DNA from: Effusibacillus lacus
GTDB taxonomy: Bacteria; Bacillota; Bacilli; Tumebacillales; Effusibacillaceae
Length of the DNA: 64,000 nt
Direction: 5' to 3'
Assembly: GCF_002335525.1 (NCBI RefSeq)
Contig: NZ_BDUF01000029.1
Span: forward strand, 1-64,000
In this document: piece after piece, positions 18,417-26,666 of the stretch
Position numbering within the stretch: the stretch's first letter is position 1
How the letters are laid out: the number at the start of each line of letters is the position of its first letter
Position numbers and translations under genes: made by a program
The notes under the pieces: model-generated
Told to the model about the DNA's origin: nothing
Seen by the model: the letters and a program-made list of their open reading frames with translations, nothing else
The model's database searches: none

Positions 18417-19244
18417 TTGGAAACATGGCGTTTGTTACCGACGGGCAAATACAGCCCGGCAAAAAACATGGCACTTGATGAAGCGGTTATGATTGCGCAC
18501 AGCCGCGGGCTTGTTCCGCCTACGGTCCGGTTTTATGGGTGGGATCCTCCCACTTTGTCCATTGGGTATTTCCAAAGGGTTTCGGAAGTGGACTTTGACG
18601 CTCTTGCAGCCAAGGGAATCGGATTTGTCCGTCGGCCCACGGGAGGACGGGCTGTGTTGCATGATCGGGAAGTTACCTATTCCATCGTGATAACCGAGTC
18701 CCATCCAATGATGCCGCGTTCGGTCAACGAATCCTACCGGATCCTGTCAATGGGGCTGGTGAATGGATTCCGGAACCTGGGCCTGGAAGCCACCATGGTG
18801 TCATTGGCATCAGAAGCGGATAAAGAAAAATATGAATCGCTGGGGTCTTCGGCATGCTTTGATTCTCCCTCCTGGTACGAATTGGTTGTGGAAGGCCGGA
18901 AAATTACCGGCAGTGCCCAAACAAGACAACACGGGGTTATTCTCCAGCACGGATCCATTCTCTTGGATTTGGATGTTGATTTGCTGTTCTCAGTTCTGTA
19001 CTTTTCGTCGGAAAAACTGCGGCAACGCGTTAAAGCCAGTTTTACGGACAAAGCGGTATCCATTCGGCAGATTGCAGGTCGTGATGTGACGTTTGAGGAA
19101 GCCGAACAAGCTTTTCGCCGGGGATTTGAGACAGGCCTGAATGTTCGGCTGGAACCAGGCGAACTGACGGATGAAGAAAGAGCCTTAACGGATGAACTGA
19201 TCGAAACTAAGTATTCGACAAGTCAGTGGAATGAAAAGAGATAA
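18417..19244 (+). CDS. lipM: Octanoyltransferase LipM
   Basis: LipM moves octanoate from acyl carrier protein to GcvH in lipoate assembly. The 275-residue length matches LipM (about 278). Family marks are RRPTGGRAVLHD near residue 72, the cysteine C147 in SSACFDSPSWYE, the position of the LipM acyl-enzyme cysteine, and K162 in GRKITGSAQ. The start is TTG at 18417 with only a weak CCGGGGG site, so translation may depend on gcvH. A lipoate ligase (LplA/LplJ) reading is less likely because of C147 and the gcvH pairing. Confidence 0.85.
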   Translation: METWRLLPTGKYSPAKNMALDEAVMIAHSRGLVPPTVRFYGWDPPTLSIGYFQRVSEVDFDALAAKGIGFVRRPTGGRAVLHDREVTYSIVITESHPMMPRSVNESYRILSMGLVNGFRNLGLEATMVSLASEADKEKYESLGSSACFDSPSWYELVVEGRKITGSAQTRQHGVILQHGSILLDLDVDLLFSVLYFSSEKLRQRVKASFTDKAVSIRQIAGRDVTFEEAEQAFRRGFETGLNVRLEPGELTDEERALTDELIETKYSTSQWNEKR

Positions 19245-19258
19245 TACGCATATACATA

Positions 19259-19289
19259 GCACTCGGAAGCGTTATTCCGGGTGCTTTTT
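19259..19289 (+). terminator. Intrinsic terminator after lipM
   Basis: GCACTCGGAA pairs with TTCCGGGTGC (one G·T pair) across a 6-base loop and is followed by TTTTT. The next 190 bases up to spoIVA hold no other gene. Confidence 0.88.
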
Positions 19290-19479
19290 GATTTGGGCTT
19301 GTTCTAAAACTGCTTCTCCCGCATATCTATAGAGAAGAACGAATGTAAAAGCCCCTAAAGCCGCCTCGGAATAAACTCTTGGCTGTTGATAGAAATCTAC
19401 AAACCATCCAAGAGCTCTGAGGAGGGATGACACGGGGAAACGGTAACTTCTACGCCGATATTTTGAGGGAGGGAAAAGC

Positions 19480-20958
19480 GTGGAGAAGTTTGATATTTTC
19501 AAAGACATCGCGGAGCGAACAGGAGGGGACATCTATCTCGGCGTAGTGGGCCCTGTTCGAACCGGTAAATCCACTTTTATCAAAAAATTCATGGAGTTGA
19601 TTGTTCTTCCCAATATTGTGGATGATGCAGACAGAGTACGTGCTACGGACGAATTGCCGCAAAGTGCGGCAGGTCGGACCATCATGACTACTGAACCGAA
19701 ATTCATCCCCAACCAGGCTGTCGAGATCCATGTGGCGGAAGGTCTGGACATCAATGTCCGACTGGTGGACTGCGTTGGTTATGCAGTCCAGGGTGCACGC
19801 GGTTATGAAGATGAAAACGGTCCCCGCATGGTTACCACCCCGTGGTTTGACGAACCGATACCCTTTCAGGAAGCTGCAGAAGTCGGAACACGCAAGGTCA
19901 TTGCCGATCATTCCACAATTGGCCTTGTGATTACCACTGACGGAAGCATTGCGGAAATACCCCGGGATTCTTATCTTGCAGCGGAAGAACGGGTTGTTTC
20001 GGAGTTAAAGGAACTTGGAAAACCCTTTGTCATGGTCATCAATTCGACTCACCCGCACCATCCGGAAACGGAAGCGCTTCGGTCCGAACTGGTTGAGAAG
20101 TATGACATTCCCGTTGTAGCCTTGTCAGTTGCCACCATGAATCAGGATGACATCATGCTGGTGTTGCGGGAAGCGCTGTATGAGTTCCCTGTGCACGAGG
20201 TCAATGTAAACCTGCCTTCCTGGGTAATGGTGCTTGATCAGGATCATTGGTTGCGATCCAACTATGAGGAATGCGTTCGTAGCACAGTTCAGGATATCAG
20301 AAGACTGCGTGACATCGATCGGGTGGTAGGTGCATTCAACGACTACGACTTCATTTCCCGCGCCGCTCTGGCACGCATGGATATGGGCCATGGAATCGCC
20401 GACATTGACCTTACTGCCCCAGACGAACTGTATGATCAAGTATTGACCGAAGTTGTCGGTGTCGAAATCCGTGGAAAAGATCATTTGCTGCAACTGATGA
20501 AAGACTTTACCACCGCCAAACGGGAATATGACAAGATTGCAGAAGCTTTGCGGATGGTGAAACTGACCGGTTACGGCATTGCACCTCCGGTATTGGAAGA
20601 AATGACTCTTGACGAACCCGAACTGATTCGCCAGGGTTCCCGGTTTGGCGTCCGTCTTCGGGCAACAGCTCCTTCCATTCATATGATCCGCGTTGACGTG
20701 GAATCGGAGTTTGCACCGATTGTCGGCACCGAAAAACAAAGTGAAGAACTGGTACGATACTTGATGCAGGACTTCGAGGAGGATCCCCTTAAGATTTGGG
20801 ATTCGGATATTTTCGGCAAATCCCTTTCAGCCATCGTAAGAGAAGGGATTTCGGCAAAATTGGCCATGATGCCGGAGAACGCACAATACAAGTTGAAAGA
20901 GACCCTCGAACGCATCATTAACGAAGGAAGCGGCGGGTTGATCGCAATTATCCTGTAA
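19480..20958 (+). CDS. spoIVA: Stage IV sporulation protein A (spore coat morphogenetic ATPase)
   Basis: SpoIVA polymerises with ATP hydrolysis on the outer forespore membrane and forms the base of the coat. The 492-residue length is typical. Its Walker A motif is GPVRTGKST at residues 24–32, and the protein stays conserved to its hydrophobic C-terminal end (GGLIAIIL), which in B. subtilis is needed for membrane targeting. It starts with GTG at 19480 behind GAGGGAGGG. The order gpsA–spoIVA–hbs matches B. subtilis, except for the inserted gcvH-lipM. Confidence 0.96.
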   Translation: MEKFDIFKDIAERTGGDIYLGVVGPVRTGKSTFIKKFMELIVLPNIVDDADRVRATDELPQSAAGRTIMTTEPKFIPNQAVEIHVAEGLDINVRLVDCVGYAVQGARGYEDENGPRMVTTPWFDEPIPFQEAAEVGTRKVIADHSTIGLVITTDGSIAEIPRDSYLAAEERVVSELKELGKPFVMVINSTHPHHPETEALRSELVEKYDIPVVALSVATMNQDDIMLVLREALYEFPVHEVNVNLPSWVMVLDQDHWLRSNYEECVRSTVQDIRRLRDIDRVVGAFNDYDFISRAALARMDMGHGIADIDLTAPDELYDQVLTEVVGVEIRGKDHLLQLMKDFTTAKREYDKIAEALRMVKLTGYGIAPPVLEEMTLDEPELIRQGSRFGVRLRATAPSIHMIRVDVESEFAPIVGTEKQSEELVRYLMQDFEEDPLKIWDSDIFGKSLSAIVREGISAKLAMMPENAQYKLKETLERIINEGSGGLIAIIL

Positions 20959-20981
20959 AGGAATTTGGTCGCTTGTTGTGA

Positions 20982-21014
20982 GAAAGGCTGCCTCCAGCCT
21001 TTCTTTTATTTTTT
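20982..21014 (+). terminator. Intrinsic terminator after spoIVA
   Basis: GAAAGGCTG pairs with CAGCCTTTC across four bases, followed by TTTTATTTTTT. Confidence 0.88.
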
Positions 21015-21032
21015 GGGAGTTTCGATGTATAT

Positions 21033-21062
21033 TTGCATAATTTTTGGATACAAAAGTAATAC
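21033..21062 (+). promoter_or_regulatory. hbs: Candidate SigA promoter of hbs
   Basis: TTGCAT at 21033 and TAATAC at 21057 are 18 bases apart, about 40 bases upstream of the HU start. The match to TTGACA/TATAAT is moderate. Confidence 0.4.
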
Positions 21063-21098
21063 TGCGTTAAGAGAACCCAGGAGAGGGGGTGTTGGAAA

Positions 21099-21371
21099 TT
21101 GAACAAGACAGACCTGGTGAATTCGGTCGCGGAGAAATCAGAACTCACGAAGAAAGATGCGGCAAGAGCAGTGGATGCCGTATTTGAAAGCATAATGGAA
21201 GCATTGGTAAGAGGGGACAAGGTGCAGCTCATCGGTTTCGGCAACTTTGAAACAAGGGAACGGGCGGCCCGAAAGGGAAGGAATCCCCAGACCGGCGAAG
21301 AGATTGAGATTGCCGCGTCGAAAGTCCCTGCTTTTAAACCCGGCAAAGCACTCCGGGACGCAATCAAATAA
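21099..21371 (+). CDS. hbs: DNA-binding protein HU
   Basis: HU is the small histone-like dimer that bends and compacts DNA. The 90-residue product is a complete HU, from MNKTDLV to the [15 protein letters not shown] end, with the GFGNFE turn and the RNPQTGEEI arm. It starts with TTG at 21099, behind GGAGAGGGGGT. It follows spoIVA as in B. subtilis, but mtrA (folE) is missing from its usual place next to it. Confidence 0.97.
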   Translation: MNKTDLVNSVAEKSELTKKDAARAVDAVFESIMEALVRGDKVQLIGFGNFETRERAARKGRNPQTGEEIEIAASKVPAFKPGKALRDAIK

Positions 21372-21400
21372 AACCTGCAACTATTTTCTCAGCATAAGAG

Positions 21401-21438
21401 AAAGCGCCCGAGGATCCAATCCGGGCGCTTTGCTGTTT
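21401..21438 (+). terminator. Terminator after hbs
   Basis: AAAGCGCCCG pairs perfectly with CGGGCGCTTT across an 11-base loop. The T tract (TTTGCTGTTTTC) is imperfect. Confidence 0.65.
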
Positions 21439-21558
21439 TCTTCAGAGAAATCGTCAATGATGAATGCGTTTTGACTATTCAGTTCAGAAGGAATATTTCA
21501 AAAAGAAAAAGAATATGTAGCGTTGGAAGCCAAATAGATTTCATTGGGGGGACACTGT

Positions 21559-23166
21559 ATGGAAACAGGCCAAAACTCTTTGGGTAAGGAATTTCCATTA
21601 CAAATTCCGGAGTTTTATAATTTTGCCGCGCAAGTGAGTGATTATGCGGTCAAACATCCCGATAAGAAAGCGCTTATTGTAGTCACTGAGGAAGAAACTG
21701 AGCGGACAGTCACGTATCGGGAACTGGTCGCCTATGCCAACCGAATCGGAAACGGTTTGCTTGCTTTGGGAATTAACCGGCATGACAAAGTGATAGTACT
21801 GGTTCCAAGGGGGATTGAGGCTTACGGAATTTACCTGGCTCTTAACAAGATTGGAGCCGTTATCATGCCCTGCTCTGAAATGCTTAGGGGAAAAGACATT
21901 GAGTACCGGGCCAACCATGCGGGAGCCAAAGCGGTAATCGCTTTTCCAGGCAGTGTAAAAGAGGTGGAGGAAGTAAGGGCCAACTGTCCTACCATTGAAC
22001 ATTTTGTCGTTATCGGGAGGCAGGACGGTTGGATCGCCTTAGAGGACATTGTGACAGCAGCAGACGATTCAATGGAGGCCCTAGACACCCCTTCCGGGGA
22101 CCTGGCGTTTCTTTCCTACACTTCAGGCACCACCGGCGGACCCAAGGGGGTCATGCATGTACATGGCTGGCCCTATGCGCATCTGGCAGTGGCGGCAACC
22201 TATTGGCTGGATGTACGGGAAGATGATATAGTATGGGCTACAGCCGGCCCTGGATGGGCCAAGTGGATATGGAGTCCGTTTGTGTCGACTCTTGGCAAAG
22301 GAGCAACCGCCTTTGTCTACCAAGGCAGATTTTCTCCCGAAACCTATCTGAAATTGATGGAAAAGTATCCTGTTTCCGTGCTCTGTGCAACTCCTACGGA
22401 GTACAGGCTGATGGCCAAGGTCACCGGAATAGAGAACTACTCGTTAAAGAAGCTGCGGTCAGCCTGCTCAGCCGGGGAACCCTTGAATCGTGAAGTGATC
22501 GATACATTTAAACGGGTATTTGATATTACTGTCAGGGATGGTTACGGCCAAACGGAAAACACTCTGGTGGTGGGAACGTTTGTAGGAGTGGAACCAAAGC
22601 CGGGATCGATGGGCAAACCCTCGCCAGTTGTTAACGTCGCAATTATTGATGAGAAGGGACAGGTTGTACCGGTCGGTGAAGTTGGGGACATCGCAATCGA
22701 CCGCAATATGGTGGCCCTCTTCAAAGGGTACTTGAATGATGAAGAGCGAACAGCCCGTGCGTTTCGGGGAGATTGGTACGTAACGGGAGATCAGGGCCGA
22801 ATGGATGAAGACGGGTATATCTGGTTTGAGGGACGTGCCGATGATATTATAATATCAGCCGGTTATACCATTGGTCCGTTTGAAGTGGAAGACGCGTTGG
22901 TGAAGCATCCCGCAGTTGCAGAGTGCGCCGCAGTCGCCAGCCCGGATCCGGATCGCGGACACGTGGTGAAAGCTTTTATCGTCTTGAAAAAAGGGTACTC
23001 CGGTTCGGAAGAACTGGTCAGGGAATTGCAGGAACATACCAAACAGTTGACGGCTCCCTACAAATATCCAAGAAAAATCGAATTCGTAGAAGATCTTCCC
23101 AAAACCACGTCTGGCAAAATACGCAGGATTGAACTGCGGATGTTAGAGAAACAAACGTTGTCATGA
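21559..23166 (+). CDS. Acyl-CoA synthetase (AMP-forming), MbcS-like
   Basis: This 535-residue ANL-superfamily enzyme activates a carboxylic acid with ATP and CoA. Visible motifs are the phosphate loop YTSGTTGGPKG near residue 195, GYGQTEN near 332, VTGDQGRMDEDGY near 411 and the late lysine region TTSGKIRR. The overall pattern recalls the medium/branched-chain acyl-CoA synthetase MbcS (YtcI) or benzoate-type ligases; the substrate is not clear. ATG 21559 follows GGGGGG. It is a single gene between hbs and a secreted protein and is not in the B. subtilis version of this region. Confidence 0.8.
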   Translation: METGQNSLGKEFPLQIPEFYNFAAQVSDYAVKHPDKKALIVVTEEETERTVTYRELVAYANRIGNGLLALGINRHDKVIVLVPRGIEAYGIYLALNKIGAVIMPCSEMLRGKDIEYRANHAGAKAVIAFPGSVKEVEEVRANCPTIEHFVVIGRQDGWIALEDIVTAADDSMEALDTPSGDLAFLSYTSGTTGGPKGVMHVHGWPYAHLAVAATYWLDVREDDIVWATAGPGWAKWIWSPFVSTLGKGATAFVYQGRFSPETYLKLMEKYPVSVLCATPTEYRLMAKVTGIENYSLKKLRSACSAGEPLNREVIDTFKRVFDITVRDGYGQTENTLVVGTFVGVEPKPGSMGKPSPVVNVAIIDEKGQVVPVGEVGDIAIDRNMVALFKGYLNDEERTARAFRGDWYVTGDQGRMDEDGYIWFEGRADDIIISAGYTIGPFEVEDALVKHPAVAECAAVASPDPDRGHVVKAFIVLKKGYSGSEELVRELQEHTKQLTAPYKYPRKIEFVEDLPKTTSGKIRRIELRMLEKQTLS

Positions 23167-23174
23167 TGGGATTG

Positions 23175-23205
23175 AGGGGTGTCAGCCGACATCCCCGTAA
23201 TTTTT
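23175..23205 (+). terminator. Probable terminator after the acyl-CoA synthetase gene
   Basis: GGGGTGTC pairs with GACATCCCC with one bulged base across AGCC, followed by GTAATTTTT. Confidence 0.5.
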
Positions 23206-23256
23206 CCTGGATTGCAGGGGTAAGGAAAGGCTGCTGAAAGAGAGGTGCAAGCGAAC

Positions 23257-24570
23257 TTGAATAGTGTTATCGCCAGAAGCCTTGTATGGATCGTTGCCTT
23301 TTTCCTTAGTTTTATTGCTGTATCAGATAGGGCTGCGGCAGCTGTTTTCACCTCACCTGAAGGTATTCGGTTCACAAGCGAGTCTGCAGCCTGGAACTCA
23401 ACGGATAGGCTGCAGCAGCTTTACCAGGAGCTGAAAATGAATGCACATGGTGAAGAATTGAAATTGTTGGCTGAAGTCAGGGTGCTTGACGGGTATCCGA
23501 AAGGGAAGTCCATCGCCGGAGAGTATTCTTTTAAAACGTCTGTCGATTTGTTCAACCGGCAGAAAATGCTTCCGGGAACCATCGACCTTTACGGCGGAAA
23601 CGAGCGGACAACCGTTGAGTCATTGGCAAAAACCCTGTCTCATGAATACGGACATCATGTGACCCATTACTACTCAGTAAAGCAGGACGGATTTTCCATA
23701 ACGGACAAGGATCGCTGGCGGCAGTCCACTTATGCAAAGATCAGGGGACTTGCCAATGATTTAAGGGTTAACCAACTTGCCGAACACCGGTGGGAACTGG
23801 CAGAGATTGCAGCAGAAGATTATGTTCAGCTGTTTGGATCTCCAACAGCCAAAAGAGTCTACACGTTTCCATCAAGACATGACTCCCTGCAGCAGATGAA
23901 AGAGATTGGTCCGCTGCGTTGGGACGCTTCCATGTATAACGTGGTTCCGCAGGAGAATCTGGACTTGCCGCTTGCCTCAGAGGTACCCAATCTGTACCAG
24001 TGGTATGCGACACATCTGGGAGTTCGATCCCAGCCCGATATTCCAAAGAAACCGGAACTCCGGATCAAAGAGGTAATAAAGCACGGGGATGTGGGGTATC
24101 AACTGCATTTTGTCTGGTCTGGAGAAAACGGGCAATCGAACCTTACCTATACGCTGGTGGCCTATTCGGACGGAGACCCGATTCCGGAGCCGATTGTGAC
24201 AAGGCAGGGAACGGACATTCTGGACGGAAGATACGGCACCATGGTCGTCCGGACAGCTTCGTCCATATTGACTTATAAGGATCCGACCGCAACGGGTATC
24301 CGCCATTTCCGGGTATTTGCCCAGAATCAAGCCGGTTATGTAACCTCATCCCCCATCTTGACAGTCAACATGAGTCACCCCAATAAGGTGACCATTACCG
24401 AACCATCCGTTGCCTCAAACAACGCCGTTAACACCTTGGATGTTCAGGTTGACGAAAATGTATATGTGGCTGAAGTCCTTAAATGGGCGGATCTCCTGCT
24501 GCGAGGCATTATTGTCATAATGGAGGCGTTGGCAAGAATTTTGGAGGAAGTATTCAAGTTTATCAGCTAA
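23257..24570 (+). CDS. Secreted zincin-like metalloprotease of unknown family
   Basis: The roughly 437-residue protein has an N-terminal signal peptide ending near DRAAAA (residues 20–29). A zinc-protease-like segment follows with HEYGHH at 129–134 (SHEYGHHVTHYY) and a downstream EIAAEDYVQLFG stretch that may supply the third ligand. The middle to late part looks like a beta-sandwich (fibronectin-type) region, and the tail is an amphipathic helix. I chose TTG 23257 because AGAGG lies 11 bases upstream; GTG 23245 would add four residues. I recognise no named family. It stands alone, between the acyl-CoA synthetase gene and the tRNA. Confidence 0.7.
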   Translation: MNSVIARSLVWIVAFFLSFIAVSDRAAAAVFTSPEGIRFTSESAAWNSTDRLQQLYQELKMNAHGEELKLLAEVRVLDGYPKGKSIAGEYSFKTSVDLFNRQKMLPGTIDLYGGNERTTVESLAKTLSHEYGHHVTHYYSVKQDGFSITDKDRWRQSTYAKIRGLANDLRVNQLAEHRWELAEIAAEDYVQLFGSPTAKRVYTFPSRHDSLQQMKEIGPLRWDASMYNVVPQENLDLPLASEVPNLYQWYATHLGVRSQPDIPKKPELRIKEVIKHGDVGYQLHFVWSGENGQSNLTYTLVAYSDGDPIPEPIVTRQGTDILDGRYGTMVVRTASSILTYKDPTATGIRHFRVFAQNQAGYVTSSPILTVNMSHPNKVTITEPSVASNNAVNTLDVQVDENVYVAEVLKWADLLLRGIIVIMEALARILEEVFKFIS

Positions 24571-24605
24571 ATTGAGCATTTGTCAGATTCGAGTCGAGAA
24601 ACAAG

Positions 24606-24635
24606 TTGCGCAGTTCCCAAAGATTCATGTATAAT
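24606..24635 (+). promoter_or_regulatory. SigA-type promoter of tRNA-Pro
   Basis: TTGCGC at 24606 and a perfect TATAAT at 24630 are separated by 18 bases and lie about 25 bases before the tRNA. Confidence 0.65.
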
Positions 24636-24660
24636 CTACTTCGTCGTCACCATAAGGGAA

Positions 24661-24737
24661 CGGGATATGGCGCAGCTTGGTAGCGCGCTACCTTGGGGTG
24701 GTAGAGGTCGTGGGTTCAAATCCCGCTATCCCGACCA
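24661..24737 (+). tRNA. tRNA-Pro (anticodon GGG)
   Basis: The 77-base sequence, including encoded CCA, folds into a full cloverleaf. CGGGATA pairs with TATCCCG in the acceptor, the D arm is GCGC/GCGC, and CTACC/GGTAG closes the anticodon loop TTGGGGT. GTGGG/CCCGC closes the T loop TTCAAAT. Anticodon positions 34–36 are GGG, reading CCC and CCU proline codons. Confidence 0.96.
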
Positions 24738-24742
24738 AAATG

Positions 24743-24776
24743 AAAGGCCCTTGAGTCATCAAGGGTCTTTTCTTTA
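24743..24776 (+). terminator. Intrinsic terminator after tRNA-Pro
   Basis: AAAGGCCCTTGA pairs with TCAAGGGTCTTT (one G·T) across GTCA, followed by TCTTTAT. Confidence 0.85.
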
Positions 24777-24778
24777 TA

Positions 24779-25003
24779 TCATGTGGCTGAAGCAACATTG
24801 CTGTCTACCACATCGGGATCCACAGTGTTGGTACTGCTGATCACACTGAAAGTTGCGCCGAAGTCTCCGGTTATGCCTCCGCCTGCACCTGAATAAGATT
24901 TCGAAGCGTTTTTGGGTGCAATGAAAGCGGTATCCCCAAACAAGGCAGTCCCTCCATCTGAAATTCCAACAATTTTAATCGGTCCCAGGATCAGTGCCGG
25001 CAT
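24779..25003 (-). CDS. Spore germination protein, GerPF/GerPA family
   Basis: GerP-type proteins help nutrients pass the spore coat to the germinant receptors. The 74-residue product begins MPALILGPIKI and ends with an NTVDPDVVDSN-type tail, the typical pattern of GerPF/GerPA-like proteins (a GPIKI start, an FGDTAFIAPK centre and a late DPDV). ATG 25003 has AAGGGGTG upstream. It is an orphan copy: the other gerP genes are not here. A sporulation-type promoter candidate precedes it. Confidence 0.85.
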   Translation of the reverse strand: MPALILGPIKIVGISDGGTALFGDTAFIAPKNASKSYSGAGGGITGDFGATFSVISSTNTVDPDVVDSNVASAT

Positions 25004-25037
25004 TGGTCGATCACCCCTTGTTCTGTGCGCTCTCCCA

Positions 25038-25066
25038 TAATGTATGTATCTTGGGTGCCGGTAGTT
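25038..25066 (-). promoter_or_regulatory. Candidate mother-cell (SigK-like) promoter for the gerPF-like gene
   Basis: On the minus strand CATACATTA (25038–25046) is preceded by AAC about 17 bases upstream (25064–25066), close to the recalled SigK pattern AC, 16–17, CATAnnnTA. This suits a spore-coat-associated germination gene. The match is short. Confidence 0.4.
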
Positions 25067-25092
25067 CTGGGCGCAAGGTTCTTATTAATAAC

Positions 25093-25125
25093 AGAAAAGG
25101 AACCGCGCAAGAGAATTTGCGCGGT
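25093..25125 (-). terminator. Terminator after the DUF1540 gene (minus strand)
   Basis: ACCGCGCAA pairs with TTGCGCGGT across six bases and, read on the minus strand, is followed by TCCTTTTCTG. It lies directly behind the DUF1540 stop codon. Confidence 0.6.
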
Positions 25126-25131
25126 AATCAG

Positions 25132-25317
25132 TTATCTGACGATCTCGCCATAATCGTTGGTGTGTCTCTCAAATTCAAATGTAGCGCAACGGGTTCCCTT
25201 GGTGGTGCCAACAATTTCGTTGCCGTTGGACATTACCTCTATGGCATCGGCGGTACAATGATTGTTGTGATCATTGTAAATGCATTCTTCTACCCCGCAT
25301 TTGACGCCTCCCGGCAT
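25132..25317 (-). CDS. DUF1540 small cysteine-rich protein
   Basis: The 61-residue product has the DUF1540 cysteine pattern: CGVEEC near residues 7–12, a third cysteine in NNHC, and a fourth in GTRCATF. The family probably binds a metal and is common in spore-formers; its role is unknown. I start at ATG 25317, which follows the ideal AGGAGGTGATCCTC. An upstream in-frame ATG lies inside that site. It shares direction with the gerPF-like gene but a terminator separates them. Confidence 0.85.
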   Translation of the reverse strand: MPGGVKCGVEECIYNDHNNHCTADAIEVMSNGNEIVGTTKGTRCATFEFERHTNDYGEIVR

Positions 25318-25364
25318 GAGGATCACCTCCTGCTACTACTTTTCCCCGCAGCACACTAATTATT

Positions 25365-25394
25365 TTGCCTGTTCCTGCCTGCAGATGATATAAT
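25365..25394 (+). promoter_or_regulatory. mtrB: SigA-type promoter of mtrB
   Basis: TTGCCT at 25365 and a perfect TATAAT at 25389 are 18 bases apart and lie about 40 bases before the mtrB start codon, so mtrB appears to be transcribed by itself. Confidence 0.65.
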
Positions 25395-25432
25395 CGAATC
25401 GCTCGGAAGTCTCATTGAAAGGAGGAAAGACC

Positions 25433-25660
25433 ATGGAGATTGGACAAGAGTATTTCCTTGTCAAAGCCAAAGAAAACGGGGTTCATGTGATTGGTCTGAC
25501 CCGCGGCCCGGATACACGTTTTCATCACACGGAGAAATTGGACAAGGGGGAGATTATGATCGCCCAGTTCACAGAGCACACTTCCGCCATCAAAGTCAGG
25601 GGAAAGGCTGTAGTTTGGACCAAATTCGGACGGGTGGATACATATTCCGAAGACGAATGA
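25433..25660 (+). CDS. mtrB: Tryptophan RNA-binding attenuation protein (TRAP)
   Basis: TRAP forms an 11-subunit ring that, when loaded with tryptophan, wraps GAG/UAG repeats in trp leader RNAs and stops transcription or translation. The 75-residue product is very close to B. subtilis TRAP, including [20 protein letters not shown] and [14 protein letters not shown]. The RNA-binding KKR set is present as K35, K54 and R56. ATG 25433 follows AAAGGAGGAAA. Unlike B. subtilis it is not coupled to folE (mtrA). A matching leader is found before trpD at 47260–47402. Confidence 0.96.
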   Translation: MEIGQEYFLVKAKENGVHVIGLTRGPDTRFHHTEKLDKGEIMIAQFTEHTSAIKVRGKAVVWTKFGRVDTYSEDE

Positions 25661-25668
25661 GCAGTTTG

Positions 25669-25700
25669 AAAGCGAGAACTTCCTCGCTTTTTTGTTTTTT
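25669..25700 (+). terminator. Intrinsic terminator after mtrB
   Basis: AAAGCGAG pairs with CTCGCTTT across six bases, followed by TTTGTTTTTT. Confidence 0.88.
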
Positions 25701-25798
25701 CCTGAGATTTATTTTATACTCCTAAAGGTTCTTGTTGTGCTATACTGAAATATAGCTTACTGATTGTGACCTTCTCTGCTGCGAAGGGAGTTGATGAC

Positions 25799-26659
25799 AT
25801 GATAATTGAACAAACGGACCGCGAACACATGTCCCTTCGCATGTGTGGACAAGTTTTGTCTGAAATGCATCATTCTTATTTGACAAAATTAATCGGTTTG
25901 CCAAATCCGGAATTGTTTCAATTGAATACGGCCTTATCGATCTTGCGGACTGCCGGTTGTTCCGGAGAAGAAACCGAACTGCTGGCAACGGCCTTAATGT
26001 TGATCTACCACGGTTTGTCGGTGCATGAACAGATTGAGGAAACCCATGCGGATGCAACGCAGCAGCTCAAGGTCTTGGCCGGGGATTACTATTCAAGCAA
26101 GTACTTTTATTTACTGGCTTCCTGGGGGCAAGTTGACAAGATCGGGCTGTTTGCGGAAGCAATCGCGCGTATCAACGAAGCAAAAGCCGAGAGGTTTGCA
26201 CTGTTCCAAAAGGAACGGTCCAATACCGACAAGTATTTGTTTCTGTGTGAACGGATTGAAGGAGAACTGTTGTATGTCCTCTGCAGCCAATACCTGCAGG
26301 GGAAACCGGTTGTTGCCGACCTGGTGCGCATGCTTGTCCGGACGTATGTCATGGGCAATGAGTACAATCAGTTTCTTTCAGGTGAGTATAACAGGAATTT
26401 TTCCCATGTATATCTGACAAACCGGGCGACGGAAGATGAACTTGCAAACGCATTCCTGCAAGAAACCAAAGTTATGACATTGCATGTGAAATATGGCACA
26501 TCTGGCTTCATGTTCAATCAGTTGGAAGCAGGTTTAATGACTGTCAGGCAACTGTTGTCGATCCAGGAATCACCGGTTGCCGTTGAATCTTTTTCCGATG
26601 TCATTGAGTTTTTGAATGACATGTATTTGCAGCCCCGGAAAAATGTGGAAGAGGGGTGA
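25799..26659 (+). CDS. hepS: Heptaprenyl diphosphate synthase component I
   Basis: HepS is the small, non-catalytic partner of HepT in making the C35 side chain of menaquinone-7. The 286-residue protein shows the family stretch LKVLAGDYYSSKYFYLLAS near residue 83 and lacks aspartate-rich catalytic motifs. ATG 25799 follows GAAGGGAG. It is separated from hepT by six genes, of which the first is menG as in B. subtilis, so the whole block probably forms one menaquinone operon. Confidence 0.85.
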   Translation: MIIEQTDREHMSLRMCGQVLSEMHHSYLTKLIGLPNPELFQLNTALSILRTAGCSGEETELLATALMLIYHGLSVHEQIEETHADATQQLKVLAGDYYSSKYFYLLASWGQVDKIGLFAEAIARINEAKAERFALFQKERSNTDKYLFLCERIEGELLYVLCSQYLQGKPVVADLVRMLVRTYVMGNEYNQFLSGEYNRNFSHVYLTNRATEDELANAFLQETKVMTLHVKYGTSGFMFNQLEAGLMTVRQLLSIQESPVAVESFSDVIEFLNDMYLQPRKNVEEG

Positions 26660-26666
26660 TGGATTG

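Noticed and set aside
24580-24840. Open frame of 86 codons across the tRNA.
   Set aside because: It contains tRNA-Pro in its middle and has no ribosome binding site.
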